Positions 34,912 to 43,793 are shown, counted from the stretch's first letter. The stretch is 64,000 nucleotides of DNA from Streptomyces flavotricini (GCF_020639365.1 NZ_JAINUL010000001.1:4653645-4717644), one strand, 5' to 3'. The notes: generated by a model from the sequence alone, not told the origin. Numbers and translations: made by a program.

Positions 34912-36180
34912 ATGCGAACCGACACCTCCTCCGGCGCCCTTCCGGCACGGGCGCACCTCGCGCCCGTGCCCGGCGAGCCCGTACTCGACGTGGTGATCCC
35001 GGTCTTCAACGAGGAGACGGACCTCGGCCCGTGCGTGCGCCGGCTCCACGACCACCTCACCCGTACGTTCCCGTACCCGTTCCGCATCACGATCGCCGAC
35101 AACGCGAGCACCGACCGCACCCCGGAGGTCGCGGCCGCCCTCGCCGCCGACGTCGAGGGCGTACGGAGCACCCGGCTGGAGGAGAAGGGCCGCGGCCGCG
35201 CCCTGCGCACCGTCTGGTCCCGCTCCGAGGCGCCCGTCCTCGCCTACATGGACGTGGACCTGTCCACCGATCTCAACGCGCTGCTACCGCTGGTCGCCCC
35301 GCTCATCTCCGGCCACTCCGACCTCGCCATCGGCACCCGCCTCGCCCGCTCCTCGCGCGTGGTGCGCGGCGCCAAGCGGGAGTTCGTCTCCCGCGCCTAC
35401 AACCTGCTCCTGCGCTCCTCCCTCGCCGCCCGCTTCAGTGACGCCCAGTGCGGGTTCAAGGCCATCCGGCGGGAGGTCGCGGAGCGGCTGCTGCCGCTGG
35501 TGGAGGACACGGGCTGGTTCTTCGACACCGAGCTGCTGGTGCTCGCCGAGCGGGCCGGGCTGCGGATCCACGAGGTTCCGGTCGACTGGGTGGACGACCC
35601 GGACTCCACCGTCCACATCGTCAGCACCGCCACCGAGGACCTGAAGGGCATGTGGCGGGTGGGCCGGGCGCTGGCCGTCGGCGCACTGCCGCTGGACCGG
35701 CTCGCCCGCCCCTTCGGCGACGACCCGCGCGACCGCAGCGCCCTGCCCGGCGTGCCGCGCGGGCTGGCCCGCCAGCTCCTCGGCTTCTGCGTCATCGGGG
35801 TGCTGTCCACGCTCGCCTACCTCGCCCTGTACTCCCTCTTCCGGCTCGGCGCCGGACCACAGCTCGCCAACGCCGGCGCGCTGCTGGTCTCCGCCGTCGC
35901 CAACACCGCCGCGAACCGTCGGCTCACCTTCGGGGTCCGCGGCCGCGACCGGGCCGTACGCCACCAGGCCCAGGGCCTCGTCGTGTTCGGCGTCGGGCTG
36001 GCCCTGACCAGCGGATCGCTCGCCGCCCTCGGCGCCGCCACCTCCGCCCCCTCCCACAGCACCGAACTGGCCGTGCTGATCACGGCCAACCTCGCCGCGA
36101 CCGTGCTGAGGTTCCTGCTCTTCCGCGCCTGGGTCTTCCCCGAGCGGCGCGCCACACTCTCGAAGGACGACACTCGATGA
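34912..36180 (+). CDS. GT2 glycosyltransferase fused to a GtrA-like membrane domain
   Basis: A 422-residue bifunctional protein. Residues about 20-260 are a DPM1-like GT-A domain (LDVVIPVFNEETDLG; the DxD-like YMDVDLSTD; DAQCGFKAIRRE). The C-terminal part is a GtrA domain of four helices (FCVIGVLSTLAYLALYSLF onward). Such proteins make polyprenyl-phosphate sugars and help move them across the membrane. Its stop overlaps the next start (ATGA), linking it to the GT39 protein that would use the lipid-linked sugar. It lies 25 bases downstream of the kinase gene, in the same apparent operon. Confidence 0.88.
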   Translation: MRTDTSSGALPARAHLAPVPGEPVLDVVIPVFNEETDLGPCVRRLHDHLTRTFPYPFRITIADNASTDRTPEVAAALAADVEGVRSTRLEEKGRGRALRTVWSRSEAPVLAYMDVDLSTDLNALLPLVAPLISGHSDLAIGTRLARSSRVVRGAKREFVSRAYNLLLRSSLAARFSDAQCGFKAIRREVAERLLPLVEDTGWFFDTELLVLAERAGLRIHEVPVDWVDDPDSTVHIVSTATEDLKGMWRVGRALAVGALPLDRLARPFGDDPRDRSALPGVPRGLARQLLGFCVIGVLSTLAYLALYSLFRLGAGPQLANAGALLVSAVANTAANRRLTFGVRGRDRAVRHQAQGLVVFGVGLALTSGSLAALGAATSAPSHSTELAVLITANLAATVLRFLLFRAWVFPERRATLSKDDTR

Positions 36181-38411
36181 CGACGGCCGTACCACCCATG
36201 GACTCCCCGTTCCCCGAACGGGCCCCGACCCCTCCGGCCGCCACCGCCGACGCCGGTACCGCGACCGCGGGGCGCCCCCGCTGGGAGCGGCCCGCGTACG
36301 TGGCGCTCCTGCTGGCCACCGCAGTCCTGCTGCTGTGGAATCTGGGCGCCAACGGCTTCGCCAACTCCTTCTACTCCGCCGCCGTCCAGGCGGGCAGTGA
36401 GAGCTGGAAGGCCTTCTTCTTCGGTTCCTCCGACGCCGGGAACTCCATCACCGTCGACAAGCCTCCGGCCGCCCTGTGGCCCATGGCGCTGTCCGTCCGG
36501 CTGTTCGGGCTCGGCGGCTGGCAGATCCTCGTCCCGCAGGCCCTGATGGGCGTCGGCACCACCGCCGTGCTCTACGCCGCCGTACGCCGCCACTTCGGGC
36601 CCGCGGCCGCACTGATCAGCGGCGCGGTCTTCGCGCTCACCCCGGTCGCCGCGCTGATGTTCCGCTTCAACAACCCGGACGCGCTGCTCACCCTGCTGCT
36701 GACCGTCACCGTCTACTGCGTCCTGCGAGCCCTGGACGGCGCCCACACCAAGTGGCTCGTCTGGGCGGGCGTCGCGGTCGGCTTCGCCTTCCTGACCAAG
36801 ACCCTCCAGGCCTTCGTCATCCTGCCGCCGCTCGCCCTCGTGTACGCGGTCTGCGCGCCGACCCGGCTGCGCCGCCGACTCGGCCAGCTGCTGCTCGCCG
36901 GAGCCGCCATGGTGGTGGCCGGCGGCTGGTGGGTGGCGATCGTGGAGCTCTGGCCCGCGTCCTCCCGCCCGTACATCGGCGGCTCGCAGAACAACTCCTT
37001 CCTGGAGCTCACCCTCGGCTACAACGGCCTCGGCCGGATCAACGGCAACGAGACCGGCAGCGTCGGCGGCGGTGGAGCCCGCCCCGGTGGCGGCGGTGGC
37101 GGCGGCTGGGGGGAGACCGGCATCGACCGGCTGTTCTCGGACAACATCGGCGGACAGATCTCCTGGCTGCTCCCGGCGGCCCTGGTCATGCTCGTCACCG
37201 GAATCGTGATCACGTGGCGGGCCCGCCGGGCCGCCGACTCCGTGGATGGCATGGCCCGGGCGGCGTTCCTGGTGTGGGGCGGTGCCCTGCTGATCACGGT
37301 GCTCGTCTTCAGCTACATGCAGGGCATCTTCCACGAGTACTACACCGTGGCGCTGGCGCCGTTCGTGGCCGCGCCGGTCGGCATGGGCGTGGCGATGCTG
37401 TGGGAGGAGCGGGGCGGCAAGGCCGCCGCGCTCACCCTGTCCGGCACCCTCGCCCTGACCGCCTGGTGGTCGTACGTCCTGCTCGGCCGCTCGAACGGAT
37501 ACCTGCCGTGGCTGCGCTGGACGGTCCTGGTGGCCGGCCTCCTCGCCGCCGCCGGGCTGCTGTTCGGCGCCCGGCTCGGCCGCCGGTTCGTACTGGGCGC
37601 GGCGGGGCTGGGGCTGGCGGCGGCGCTGGCCGGTCCGCTCGCGTACTGCCTGACGACCGTGGACTCCACCCGTGGCGGGTCGATCGTGACGGCCGGCCCC
37701 GCCGTCTCGGGCGGCCGGGGCGGCATGGGCGGTATGGGCATGCGCTTCGGTGGCGGCGAACTCCCGCCGGGCACGGGCGCGCAGCAGGGCGGCCCGCAGG
37801 GTCTGCAGGGCGGCATTCCGCAGGGCGGGCCCGGGCAGTTCCCCGGAGGCCAGGGCTTCCCGGGCGGTCGGGCCGGTCAGCCCGGTCAGGCTGGCCAGGG
37901 TTTCCCGGGCGGCCAGGGGGCCGGCGGCGGGCGCGGTGCACGCGGTATGGAGAACTTCGCGGGCGGCCCCGGCGGCTTCGGCGGCCTGCTGAACGGTACG
38001 AAGGCCAGCAAGGAGGCCACGGCCGCCCTGCGCAAGGACGCGGCAGCGTACACCTGGGCGGCGGCCGCGGTCGGCGCGCAGAACGCGGCGAGCTACCAGC
38101 TGGCCTCGGGAGAGCCGGTGATGCCGATCGGCGGGTTCAACGGCAGCGACCCGTCCCCGACGCTCGCCAAGTTCCAGGAGTACGTGCGCGCCGGGAAGAT
38201 CCACTACTTCGTCGGTGAGGGCGGCGGCTCGGGCGGCGAAGGGCAGGGCATGCGCGGCGGCCTGGGTGGTGGTCCGGGTGGTGGTCCGGGTGGTGGCACC
38301 AGCAGCGCCATCACGAGCTGGGTCAAGGCCAACTTCAAGACCACCACGGTCGGTGGGGCCACCTTCTACGACCTGACCGCCCCCCTGAACGGCACGTCCG
38401 CCCCGTCCTGA
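36177..38411 (+). CDS. GT39/ArnT-like membrane glycosyltransferase with glycine-rich regions
   Basis: A 744-residue multi-spanning glycosyltransferase of the GT39 (PMT/ArnT) type. The first loop has the acidic motif region (SDAGNSITVDKPPAALWPM), and about eleven or twelve helices run to residue 490. A glycine-rich insert lies near residue 300 (GGGGARPGGGGGGGWG). The C-terminal extracytoplasmic part (about 510-735) contains collagen-like GG/GQ repeats before and after a folded segment (YQLASGEPVMPIGGFNGSD). It probably transfers a sugar from a polyprenyl carrier to an envelope acceptor. The ATGA start couples it to the GT2/GtrA gene. Confidence 0.87.
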   Translation: MTTAVPPMDSPFPERAPTPPAATADAGTATAGRPRWERPAYVALLLATAVLLLWNLGANGFANSFYSAAVQAGSESWKAFFFGSSDAGNSITVDKPPAALWPMALSVRLFGLGGWQILVPQALMGVGTTAVLYAAVRRHFGPAAALISGAVFALTPVAALMFRFNNPDALLTLLLTVTVYCVLRALDGAHTKWLVWAGVAVGFAFLTKTLQAFVILPPLALVYAVCAPTRLRRRLGQLLLAGAAMVVAGGWWVAIVELWPASSRPYIGGSQNNSFLELTLGYNGLGRINGNETGSVGGGGARPGGGGGGGWGETGIDRLFSDNIGGQISWLLPAALVMLVTGIVITWRARRAADSVDGMARAAFLVWGGALLITVLVFSYMQGIFHEYYTVALAPFVAAPVGMGVAMLWEERGGKAAALTLSGTLALTAWWSYVLLGRSNGYLPWLRWTVLVAGLLAAAGLLFGARLGRRFVLGAAGLGLAAALAGPLAYCLTTVDSTRGGSIVTAGPAVSGGRGGMGGMGMRFGGGELPPGTGAQQGGPQGLQGGIPQGGPGQFPGGQGFPGGRAGQPGQAGQGFPGGQGAGGGRGARGMENFAGGPGGFGGLLNGTKASKEATAALRKDAAAYTWAAAAVGAQNAASYQLASGEPVMPIGGFNGSDPSPTLAKFQEYVRAGKIHYFVGEGGGSGGEGQGMRGGLGGGPGGGPGGGTSSAITSWVKANFKTTTVGGATFYDLTAPLNGTSAPS

Positions 38412-38426
38412 ACCTGCCGGAACGTG

Positions 38427-38501
38427 GGAGGCACCCTCTAGCATCAAGTGGGCGGACCGGGCATTCCGGGCTGATCCAGTTGTCGTGAGGAGGGTGCCTC
38501 C
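38427..38501 (+). promoter_or_regulatory. 12-bp inverted repeat enclosing the TetR leader and its ribosome site
   Basis: GGAGGCACCCTC (38427-38438) and GAGGGTGCCTCC (38490-38501) are perfect reverse complements, 51 bases apart. The right arm overlaps the GAGGAGGG ribosome-binding sequence directly before ATG 38502. If both arms are transcribed, the stem would hide the ribosome site; if not, the arms may be DNA operator sites. Confidence 0.6.
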
Positions 38502-39173
38502 ATGGTGACCGCGGCCGATCCCGGCGCTTCCCGGACCAGCGTGTGGCTCGCCCCCGGGCACTCCGCACCCGCCAGGCGCCGCAGCGAGGCGCCTTCGGGT
38601 CTCGACCGGGACCTGATCACCGGAGCCACCGTGCGGCTGCTCGACGCCGAGGGGCTGGCCCGGTTCTCGATGCGGCGGCTCGCGGCCGGGCTCGGGGTCA
38701 CCGCGATGTCCCTGTACTGGTACGTCGACACCAAGCACGACCTGCTCGAACTCGCCCTGGACCGGGCCCTGGGCGAGCTCCCGCTGCCCCGGACCGCCCC
38801 GGCCGAGCCGATCGCACCCGCCGTACCCGTCGCTCCCGTCGCGCCGCCCCAGGACGGCTGGCCCGGCCGGCTGAGGTCGCTGGCCTGCGGCTACCGGCGG
38901 CTGCTGGCGGAACACCCGTGGGTGGCGCCGCTGACGGCCGCGTACCCGAACATCGGCCCGCACGCCCGGGCCTTCGACGCCGCGCTGCAGCGGCTGCTCG
39001 ACGCCACCGGCCTGGCGGGTGCCTGCCGGACCGGCGCGCACCTGGCCGTGTCGCAGTTCCTGCACGGCTGCGGGGGCGCCGCCCGGCGCGCGTCCGACGG
39101 GGACTTCGTCCTCGCGCTCGACGTCCTGATCGCGGGCATCGAGGCGAAGGCCGCCGCCCGGCCGGGGGCGTAG
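38502..39173 (+). CDS. TetR/AcrR family transcriptional regulator
   Basis: A 223-residue regulator. The HTH occupies about 45-85 (MRRLAAGLGVTAMSLYWYVD, with the recognition helix around TAMSLYWYV). The C-terminal domain resembles the TetR_C class (RSLACGYRRLLAEHPWV). A Pro/Val-rich linker sits between. It converges on an MFS exporter gene that has its own MarR neighbour, so its target is uncertain. Expression may be controlled by the inverted repeat over its ribosome site. Confidence 0.87.
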   Translation: MVTAADPGASRTSVWLAPGHSAPARRRSEAPSGLDRDLITGATVRLLDAEGLARFSMRRLAAGLGVTAMSLYWYVDTKHDLLELALDRALGELPLPRTAPAEPIAPAVPVAPVAPPQDGWPGRLRSLACGYRRLLAEHPWVAPLTAAYPNIGPHARAFDAALQRLLDATGLAGACRTGAHLAVSQFLHGCGGAARRASDGDFVLALDVLIAGIEAKAAARPGA

Positions 39174-39206
39174 CAAACCCCAGCCGCCCGGCCCGAGGCG
39201 CAGGAA

Positions 39207-39265
39207 ACCCCCGCCGGGCGCCGCTCCCGCCCTGCCGGACAGGGGAGAGGCGGCCCGACGGGGGT
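39207..39265. terminator. long bidirectional hairpin
   Basis: ACCCCC...GGGGGT arms enclose further GC pairing (GGGCGCCGCTCCC with GGGAGAGGCGGCCC) in the gap between the convergent TetR and MFS genes. Confidence 0.6.
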
Positions 39266-39287
39266 CCGTGGGTACCGCTCGCTGTCG

Positions 39288-40931
39288 CTACTCCGCCGTG
39301 GCCGTGGCCGCCGACGCCGTCGGGGCGTGGGCCGCAGCCTTCGACTTCAGCGCGACCTCCTTGATGAACAGCACCAGGACGAGCCCGAGCAGCGCGAACG
39401 GCGCCGCGTACAGGAAGACGTCGCCGACGCCGTGCCCGTACGCGGACTCGATGACCGTGCGGAACGGCGCGGGCAGCTTGTCGAGGTCGGGGATCCCGCC
39501 GCCGGCCGTGCCGCCGTGGCCCATCGCCGCCGCCTTCGGGCCGAGTTCGGCCAGCCCGTCCTTGACGTAGTGGGTGACCCGGTTGGCCATGACCGCGCCG
39601 AGCGCCGAGACGCCCATGGCGCCGCCGAGCGAGCGGAAGAAGGTGACGACCGAGCTGGCGGAGCCCAGGTCCTCGGGGGCCACCTGGTTCTGCGTGGCGA
39701 GGACGAGGTTCTGCATCATCATGCCGAGACCGAGGCCGGTCAGCGCCATGTAGATCGCGATGTGCCAGTACGGGGTGTCGTACCGGAGGGTGCCCAGCAG
39801 CCCGAGACCGGCCGTCAGGAGGACGCCGCCGGAGACGAGCCAGGCCTTCCACCTACCGGTCTTGGTGATCACCTGACCGGAAACCGTGGAGGAGACGAAG
39901 AGCCCGCCGATCATCGGAATCGTGAGGATTCCGGACATCGTGGGGGACTCGTTGCGGGCCAACTGGAAGAACTGGCTGAAAAACACCGTGCCCGAGAACA
40001 TCGCGATGCCGACGAACAGCGAGGCCGCCGAGGCGAGGGAGATGGTCTTGTTGCGGAACAGGCGCAGGGGGATGATCGGGTCGCTCGCCTTGGATTCGAC
40101 GAGGAGGAAGAGCAGGCCGAGGAGGACGGCGCCGCCGGTCATGGCCGCGGTGGTCCAGGAGACCCAGCCGTACGAGTCGCCGGCCTGCGTGACCCAGATC
40201 AGGAGCAGGGAAACGGCCCCGCTGATCAGGAAGGCGCCGAGCCAGTCGACCTTGACGTCGCGGCGGACGACCGGGAGGTGCAGGGTCCGCTGGAGGACGA
40301 CCAGGGCGATGACCGCGAACGGCACGCCGACGTAGAAGCACCAGCGCCAGCCGAGCCACGAGGTGTCGGTGATGACGCCGCCGAGCAGCGGGCCGCCGAC
40401 GGTGGCGACGGCGAAGACCGCGCCGAGGTAGCCGCTGTACCGGCCGCGCTCGCGCGGGGAGATCATCGCGGCCATCACGATCTGGGCGAGGGCGGAGAGG
40501 CCGCCGACGCCGATGCCCTGGACGACGCGGCAGGCGATGAGCATGCCGGTGTTCTGGGACAGGCCCGCGACCACCGAGCCGAGGACGTAGATCACCAGGG
40601 ATATCTGGACCAGCAGCTTCTTGCTGAAGAGGTCGGACAGCTTGCCCCAGAGCGGGGTGGCCGCGGTCATCGACAGCAGGGCGGCCGTCACGACCCAGGT
40701 GTACGAGGACTGCGTGCCGCCGAGGTCGCTGATGATCTGGGGCAGGGCGTTGGAGACGATCGTGGACGACAGGATCGCCACGAACATGCCGAGCATCAGC
40801 CCGGACAGCGCCTTCATGATCTGGGCGTGGGTCATGGGGGCGGGGGAGCCGGAGCCGGGGGTGGACGCGGGGTCGGACGTGGTCTCCGACCGGCTGCCTC
40901 CCTGCACACCGGTGGGTGCGGTGGTCGCCAT
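39288..40931 (-). CDS. DHA2-family MFS drug exporter
   Basis: A 547-residue EmrB/QacA-type transporter with about 14 helices. Motif A-like sequence (GKLSDLFSKKLL) and the motif C region (GYLGAVFAVATVGGPLLGGV) are visible, as are RVVQGIGVGGLSA and an extended C-terminal loop (GLAELGPKAAAMGHGG) before the last helix. It probably exports hydrophobic drugs by proton antiport. AGGAAAC before ATG 40931 is the ribosome site. The MarR-type gene ends 14 bases upstream in the same orientation, so the two form an operon. Confidence 0.9.
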   Translation of the reverse strand: MATTAPTGVQGGSRSETTSDPASTPGSGSPAPMTHAQIMKALSGLMLGMFVAILSSTIVSNALPQIISDLGGTQSSYTWVVTAALLSMTAATPLWGKLSDLFSKKLLVQISLVIYVLGSVVAGLSQNTGMLIACRVVQGIGVGGLSALAQIVMAAMISPRERGRYSGYLGAVFAVATVGGPLLGGVITDTSWLGWRWCFYVGVPFAVIALVVLQRTLHLPVVRRDVKVDWLGAFLISGAVSLLLIWVTQAGDSYGWVSWTTAAMTGGAVLLGLLFLLVESKASDPIIPLRLFRNKTISLASAASLFVGIAMFSGTVFFSQFFQLARNESPTMSGILTIPMIGGLFVSSTVSGQVITKTGRWKAWLVSGGVLLTAGLGLLGTLRYDTPYWHIAIYMALTGLGLGMMMQNLVLATQNQVAPEDLGSASSVVTFFRSLGGAMGVSALGAVMANRVTHYVKDGLAELGPKAAAMGHGGTAGGGIPDLDKLPAPFRTVIESAYGHGVGDVFLYAAPFALLGLVLVLFIKEVALKSKAAAHAPTASAATATAE

Positions 40932-40945
40932 GTGTTTCCTTCGGT

Positions 40946-41452
40946 CTAGAAGCTCGATCGGAGCCGGGTCAGCAAGGTGTTGAGTACGTCGATGTCGTGC
41001 GGGGACCAGTCGGCCAGGGCCTTTTCCAGCGCGCCGGTGTAGCGGGCGCCGACCTCGGCGAGGAGGGCGTGGCCGGCCGGGGTGAGCCGCAGGATGCGGC
41101 AGCGGCCGTCGCCGGGGTCGATGTCGCGGGTGATCCACCCGTGGTCGGCGACGTGGGCGACGTGGCGGCTGGTCACCGAGATGTCGATGGCCATGAGGTC
41201 GGCGAGGCGGCTGAGCCGCATCTCGCCGTGGCGGTCGAGCAGGGTGAGGACGGCGGCCGAGCCGGGCGGGCAGTCCGGGGGGAGCAGCCGGGCCAGGTCG
41301 CGTTTGACGGCGCCGATGCCGGTCAGCTGGCGGGCCAGCTCTTCGTAGCGCGTCGCGGGGCTGTGGGGCGTCTGCGGTGCGGGTGGTGCTGGTGGTGCTG
41401 GTGGCACGGGTGGTGCCGGGGGCGCGGCCAGCGTCCGGGCTTCGGTGGTCAC
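40946..41452 (-). CDS. MarR family transcriptional regulator
   Basis: A 168-residue regulator: a Pro/Ala-rich N-terminal tail (about 1-30), then a winged helix with MRLSRLADLMAIDISVTSRH and wing VADHGWITRDIDPGDGRCRI. It is first in an operon with the MFS exporter and likely represses it until a drug binds. GTG 41452 has GGAGGGAG six bases upstream, better than the ATG at 41518. Two identical-format palindromes over its promoter are probable autoregulatory operators. Confidence 0.88.
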   Translation of the reverse strand: MTTEARTLAAPPAPPVPPAPPAPPAPQTPHSPATRYEELARQLTGIGAVKRDLARLLPPDCPPGSAAVLTLLDRHGEMRLSRLADLMAIDISVTSRHVAHVADHGWITRDIDPGDGRCRILRLTPAGHALLAEVGARYTGALEKALADWSPHDIDVLNTLLTRLRSSF

Positions 41453-41476
41453 GGGCTCCCTCCCCTCCTCATGTTG

Positions 41477-41518
41477 TTGCTTAGGGCAACCATAAGAGTG
41501 ATTGGTTGCTACAGGCAA
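41477..41518 (-). promoter_or_regulatory. MarR promoter with two TTGC-N5-GCAA operators
   Basis: TTGC-N5-GCAA occurs at 41477-41489 and 41506-41518, centres 29 bp apart. On the minus strand, -35 TTGCCT (41518-41513) and -10 TATGGT (41494-41489) with an 18-base spacer fall inside these sites. Binding at either site would hide a promoter element. Confidence 0.65.
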
Positions 41519-41575
41519 ACGAATAGGGGGGTGTGGCCGGTAAAGGAATGGGAAAAGCCGCTAGGGTCCTGAGGC

Positions 41576-41824
41576 ATGGCTGCGAACCACAACTCACAGG
41601 GACCCGAGGGCAACTACGACCCCGCGGGCAGCACTCAGATGTTCCGGGCGTTCGTCGAGGAGGCGGCGCCGACCGGGCCGGGAACCGGGGCGGGGCCGGT
41701 GGCTCCGGGATCCCGGCGGCGCCAGGCCGCGGCGCAGAGCTCGGGGTCGAAGGCCGGGCTGTGGCTGGGGGTGGGGGTCGCCGCGGTGGTGCTGATCGGC
41801 CTGGTGGCCTGGCTGGCCCTGTAA
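41576..41824 (+). CDS. small tail-anchored membrane protein
   Basis: An 82-residue protein with a polar, Pro/Gly-rich N-terminal part and one C-terminal helix (LWLGVGVAAVVLIGLVAWLAL) preceded by basic residues (SRRRQ). This is the layout of a tail-anchored membrane protein with its N-terminus inside. The family is not recognised. ATG 41576 lies downstream of GGTCCTGAGGC without a strong ribosome site. Confidence 0.65.
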   Translation: MAANHNSQGPEGNYDPAGSTQMFRAFVEEAAPTGPGTGAGPVAPGSRRRQAAAQSSGSKAGLWLGVGVAAVVLIGLVAWLAL

Positions 41825-41927
41825 TCGCGGGGGCGGGACGGGCTGGGGCGTGGTGGGGCGCCCTGCGGGCCCGCCCTCCCCACCCCAGCCCCGCTACCCG
41901 CCCTTTCCCCGCCCCGCCTTCTCCCCG

Positions 41928-41960
41928 CCCGGCGACCGCGGGGTCGCCGCGGTCGCCGGG
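41928..41960. terminator. 14-bp perfect stem between convergent genes
   Basis: CCCGGCGACCGCGG (41928-41941), a 5-base loop and CCGCGGTCGCCGGG (41947-41960), just past the lipoprotein stop. Confidence 0.75.
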
Positions 41961-41973
41961 CGCGCCGCGGTGG

Positions 41974-42666
41974 CTACGTCCAGGTCGCCGTCGTCGTCCG
42001 GGTTTCCACGTGCATGCCCAGGGGGACCCGCCAGGACTCGACGCAGATCGTGTAGGTCCGCGTCTTCGTCGTGCCCCCGGGGATCGGTGTCGGGAGGGGC
42101 TGGGTCGTGGTGATCGTGGCCCAGTCGATGCCCAGTGCGCCGATGATGTGCGTCGCGAACGTGACCGTGCCGGAAGTGGCCGGTTTCGTTCCCGTGTTGG
42201 TGAACGCCACCGTGACCTTCTCGCACCAGCGGTCCGCCGCCCCGGTGCGGGTCGGCGGGCCCAGGGTCAGGTTCGCCGGCGTGGTCGGGGGCGTCGTCCC
42301 CGGGTCGGGTGCGGGCGGTCGCGGGGTGGGCGGGACCTGCGCCGGCGGGGGCTGGGGCGGCTGTGTGGTGCCGGGCGGGGGGGCCGGGGATCCGCCTTGG
42401 GCGGAGGCCGCCGGGCTCCTCGGATCCGGGGTACCGGGCGGCGTACTCCCCGTCTTCGAGGCGGGAGGGGGGCTCTCGGTCAGTCGTCGGAGCTCCACCG
42501 GGGACTGTGGCGGTACGTTGTCGCCCGCCCGGCGTTCCGGGCCCGGGGCCACGGCGCCCGCGGCCGCATAGCCGTCACGTGCCGGGCCGCCGCATCCCGT
42601 CAGGCATGCGGCGGCCAGAGAGCAGCACAGGGTCATCAGGGTGAGCGTTCGGCGGTCCACTCGCAT
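41974..42666 (-). CDS. lipoprotein with proline-rich linker
   Basis: A 230-residue predicted lipoprotein. The signal sequence ends in the lipobox LTGC (about residues 22-25), so the mature protein is likely attached to the outer face of the membrane. A long Pro/Thr/Ser-rich linker (about 55-135) leads to a compact beta-rich C-terminal domain with two Cys (DRWCEKVTVAFTNTGTKPA and YTICVESW) and a Thr-rich last strand. The N/T-rich FTNTGTKPA resembles carbohydrate-binding or CARDB-like beta-sandwiches; I do not assign a ligand. Confidence 0.72.
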   Translation of the reverse strand: MRVDRRTLTLMTLCCSLAAACLTGCGGPARDGYAAAGAVAPGPERRAGDNVPPQSPVELRRLTESPPPASKTGSTPPGTPDPRSPAASAQGGSPAPPPGTTQPPQPPPAQVPPTPRPPAPDPGTTPPTTPANLTLGPPTRTGAADRWCEKVTVAFTNTGTKPATSGTVTFATHIIGALGIDWATITTTQPLPTPIPGGTTKTRTYTICVESWRVPLGMHVETRTTTATWT

Positions 42667-42716
42667 CGCCGTAGTTTTGCTGACCCTGCGTCAGGTGGGA
42701 ACCCTTCCGGTCGCGA

Positions 42717-43574
42717 CTACTCGCCGATCAGGCCTACGCGCAGCTGTGCCAGCGTGCGCGTCAGCAGGCGGGAGACGTGCATCTGGGAGATGCCGACCTC
42801 CTCGCCGATCTGCGACTGCGTCATGTTCGCGAAGAACCGCAGCATGATGATCTGCCGTTCCCGGGGCGGGAGTTTGGCGAGCAGCGGCTTCAGCGACTCG
42901 CGGTACTCGACGCCCTCCAGCGCGGTGTCCTCGTACCCGAGCCGGTCCGCGAGCGAGCCCTCGCCCCCCTCGTCCTCGGGGGAGGGCGAGTCGAGCGAGG
43001 AGGCGGTGTACGCGTTGCCGACGGCGAGGCCGTCGACGACGTCCTCCTCCGACACCCCGAGTACGGCGGCCAGTTCCGGCACCGTCGGCGAGCGGTCGAG
43101 CTTCTGGGCGAGCTCGTCGCTGGCCTTGGTGAGGGCGAGGCGCAGCTCCTGGAGGCGGCGCGGGACGCGCACGGACCAGGAAGTGTCCCTAAAGAATCGT
43201 TTGATCTCTCCCACGACGGTCGGCATCGCGAACGTCGGGAACTCCACGCCGCGTTCGCAGTCGAACCGGTCGATCGCCTTGATCAGGCCGATCGTGCCGA
43301 CCTGGACGATGTCCTCCATCGGCTCGTTGCGGCTGCGGAAGCGCGCGGCCGCGTACCGGACCAGGGGCAGGTTCAGCTCGATCAGGGTGTCGCGTACGTA
43401 CGCCCGTTCGGGGCTGTCCACGTCCAGGGCGGCAAGTCGCTGGAAGAGGGAGCGGGAGAGGGTGCGGGTGTCGATGGCTTCCGAGCGGACAGGCGCTGCA
43501 GGCAGTGCAGGCGCTGCCGGCGCCGCGCTCTTGACGAGCGTGAGCACCTTGGAGCTGCCCTGGTCTACGGACAT
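42717..43574 (-). CDS. sigN: SigB/SigF-family sigma factor, SigN-like
   Basis: A 285-residue group 3 sigma factor with regions 2 (LPLVRYAAARFRSRNEPMED and VGTIGLIKAIDRFD), 3 (VPRRLQELRLALTKASDELA) and 4 (LPPRERQIIMLRFFANMTQS, HTH QIGEEVGISQMHVSRLL). Regions 1.1 and 1.2 are absent. Streptomyces relatives act in osmotic stress and development and are held by anti-sigma kinases. A close paralogue lies directly upstream on the same strand; in S. coelicolor I recall sigN next to sigF, hence the symbol. The ribosome site AAGGGGGTGG precedes ATG 43574. Confidence 0.85.
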   Translation of the reverse strand: MSVDQGSSKVLTLVKSAAPAAPALPAAPVRSEAIDTRTLSRSLFQRLAALDVDSPERAYVRDTLIELNLPLVRYAAARFRSRNEPMEDIVQVGTIGLIKAIDRFDCERGVEFPTFAMPTVVGEIKRFFRDTSWSVRVPRRLQELRLALTKASDELAQKLDRSPTVPELAAVLGVSEEDVVDGLAVGNAYTASSLDSPSPEDEGGEGSLADRLGYEDTALEGVEYRESLKPLLAKLPPRERQIIMLRFFANMTQSQIGEEVGISQMHVSRLLTRTLAQLRVGLIGE

Positions 43575-43793
43575 GCCACCCCCTTGAGGTCGCGGACGGT
43601 CGCGTACGGCGCGTCCGTCGGAGGAACGCAGCCTCCACCTGAATACCGGAGGCGGGGCTGCGGCAAACGCGGTTCCAGCAGAATGTCACATGTCGGCAAC
43701 ACGCTGTAGCGCCAAGTCGACATATATCTCCAGCGACAGAGCGGAATGAGCCCATTCTGTGGGAAACGGCCGAGCGAGCTCCACCCGTTTCAG

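Noticed and set aside
37750..38330. Glycine-codon repeats in the GT39 gene considered as a CRISPR or VNTR array
   Set aside because: The repeats are irregular, in frame and encode a Gly/Gln-rich segment; there are no constant repeats with spacers.
35817..39176. A 1119-codon minus-strand open frame
   Set aside because: It is antisense to the glycosyltransferase and TetR genes, whose motifs are clear; the frame encodes no recognisable protein.
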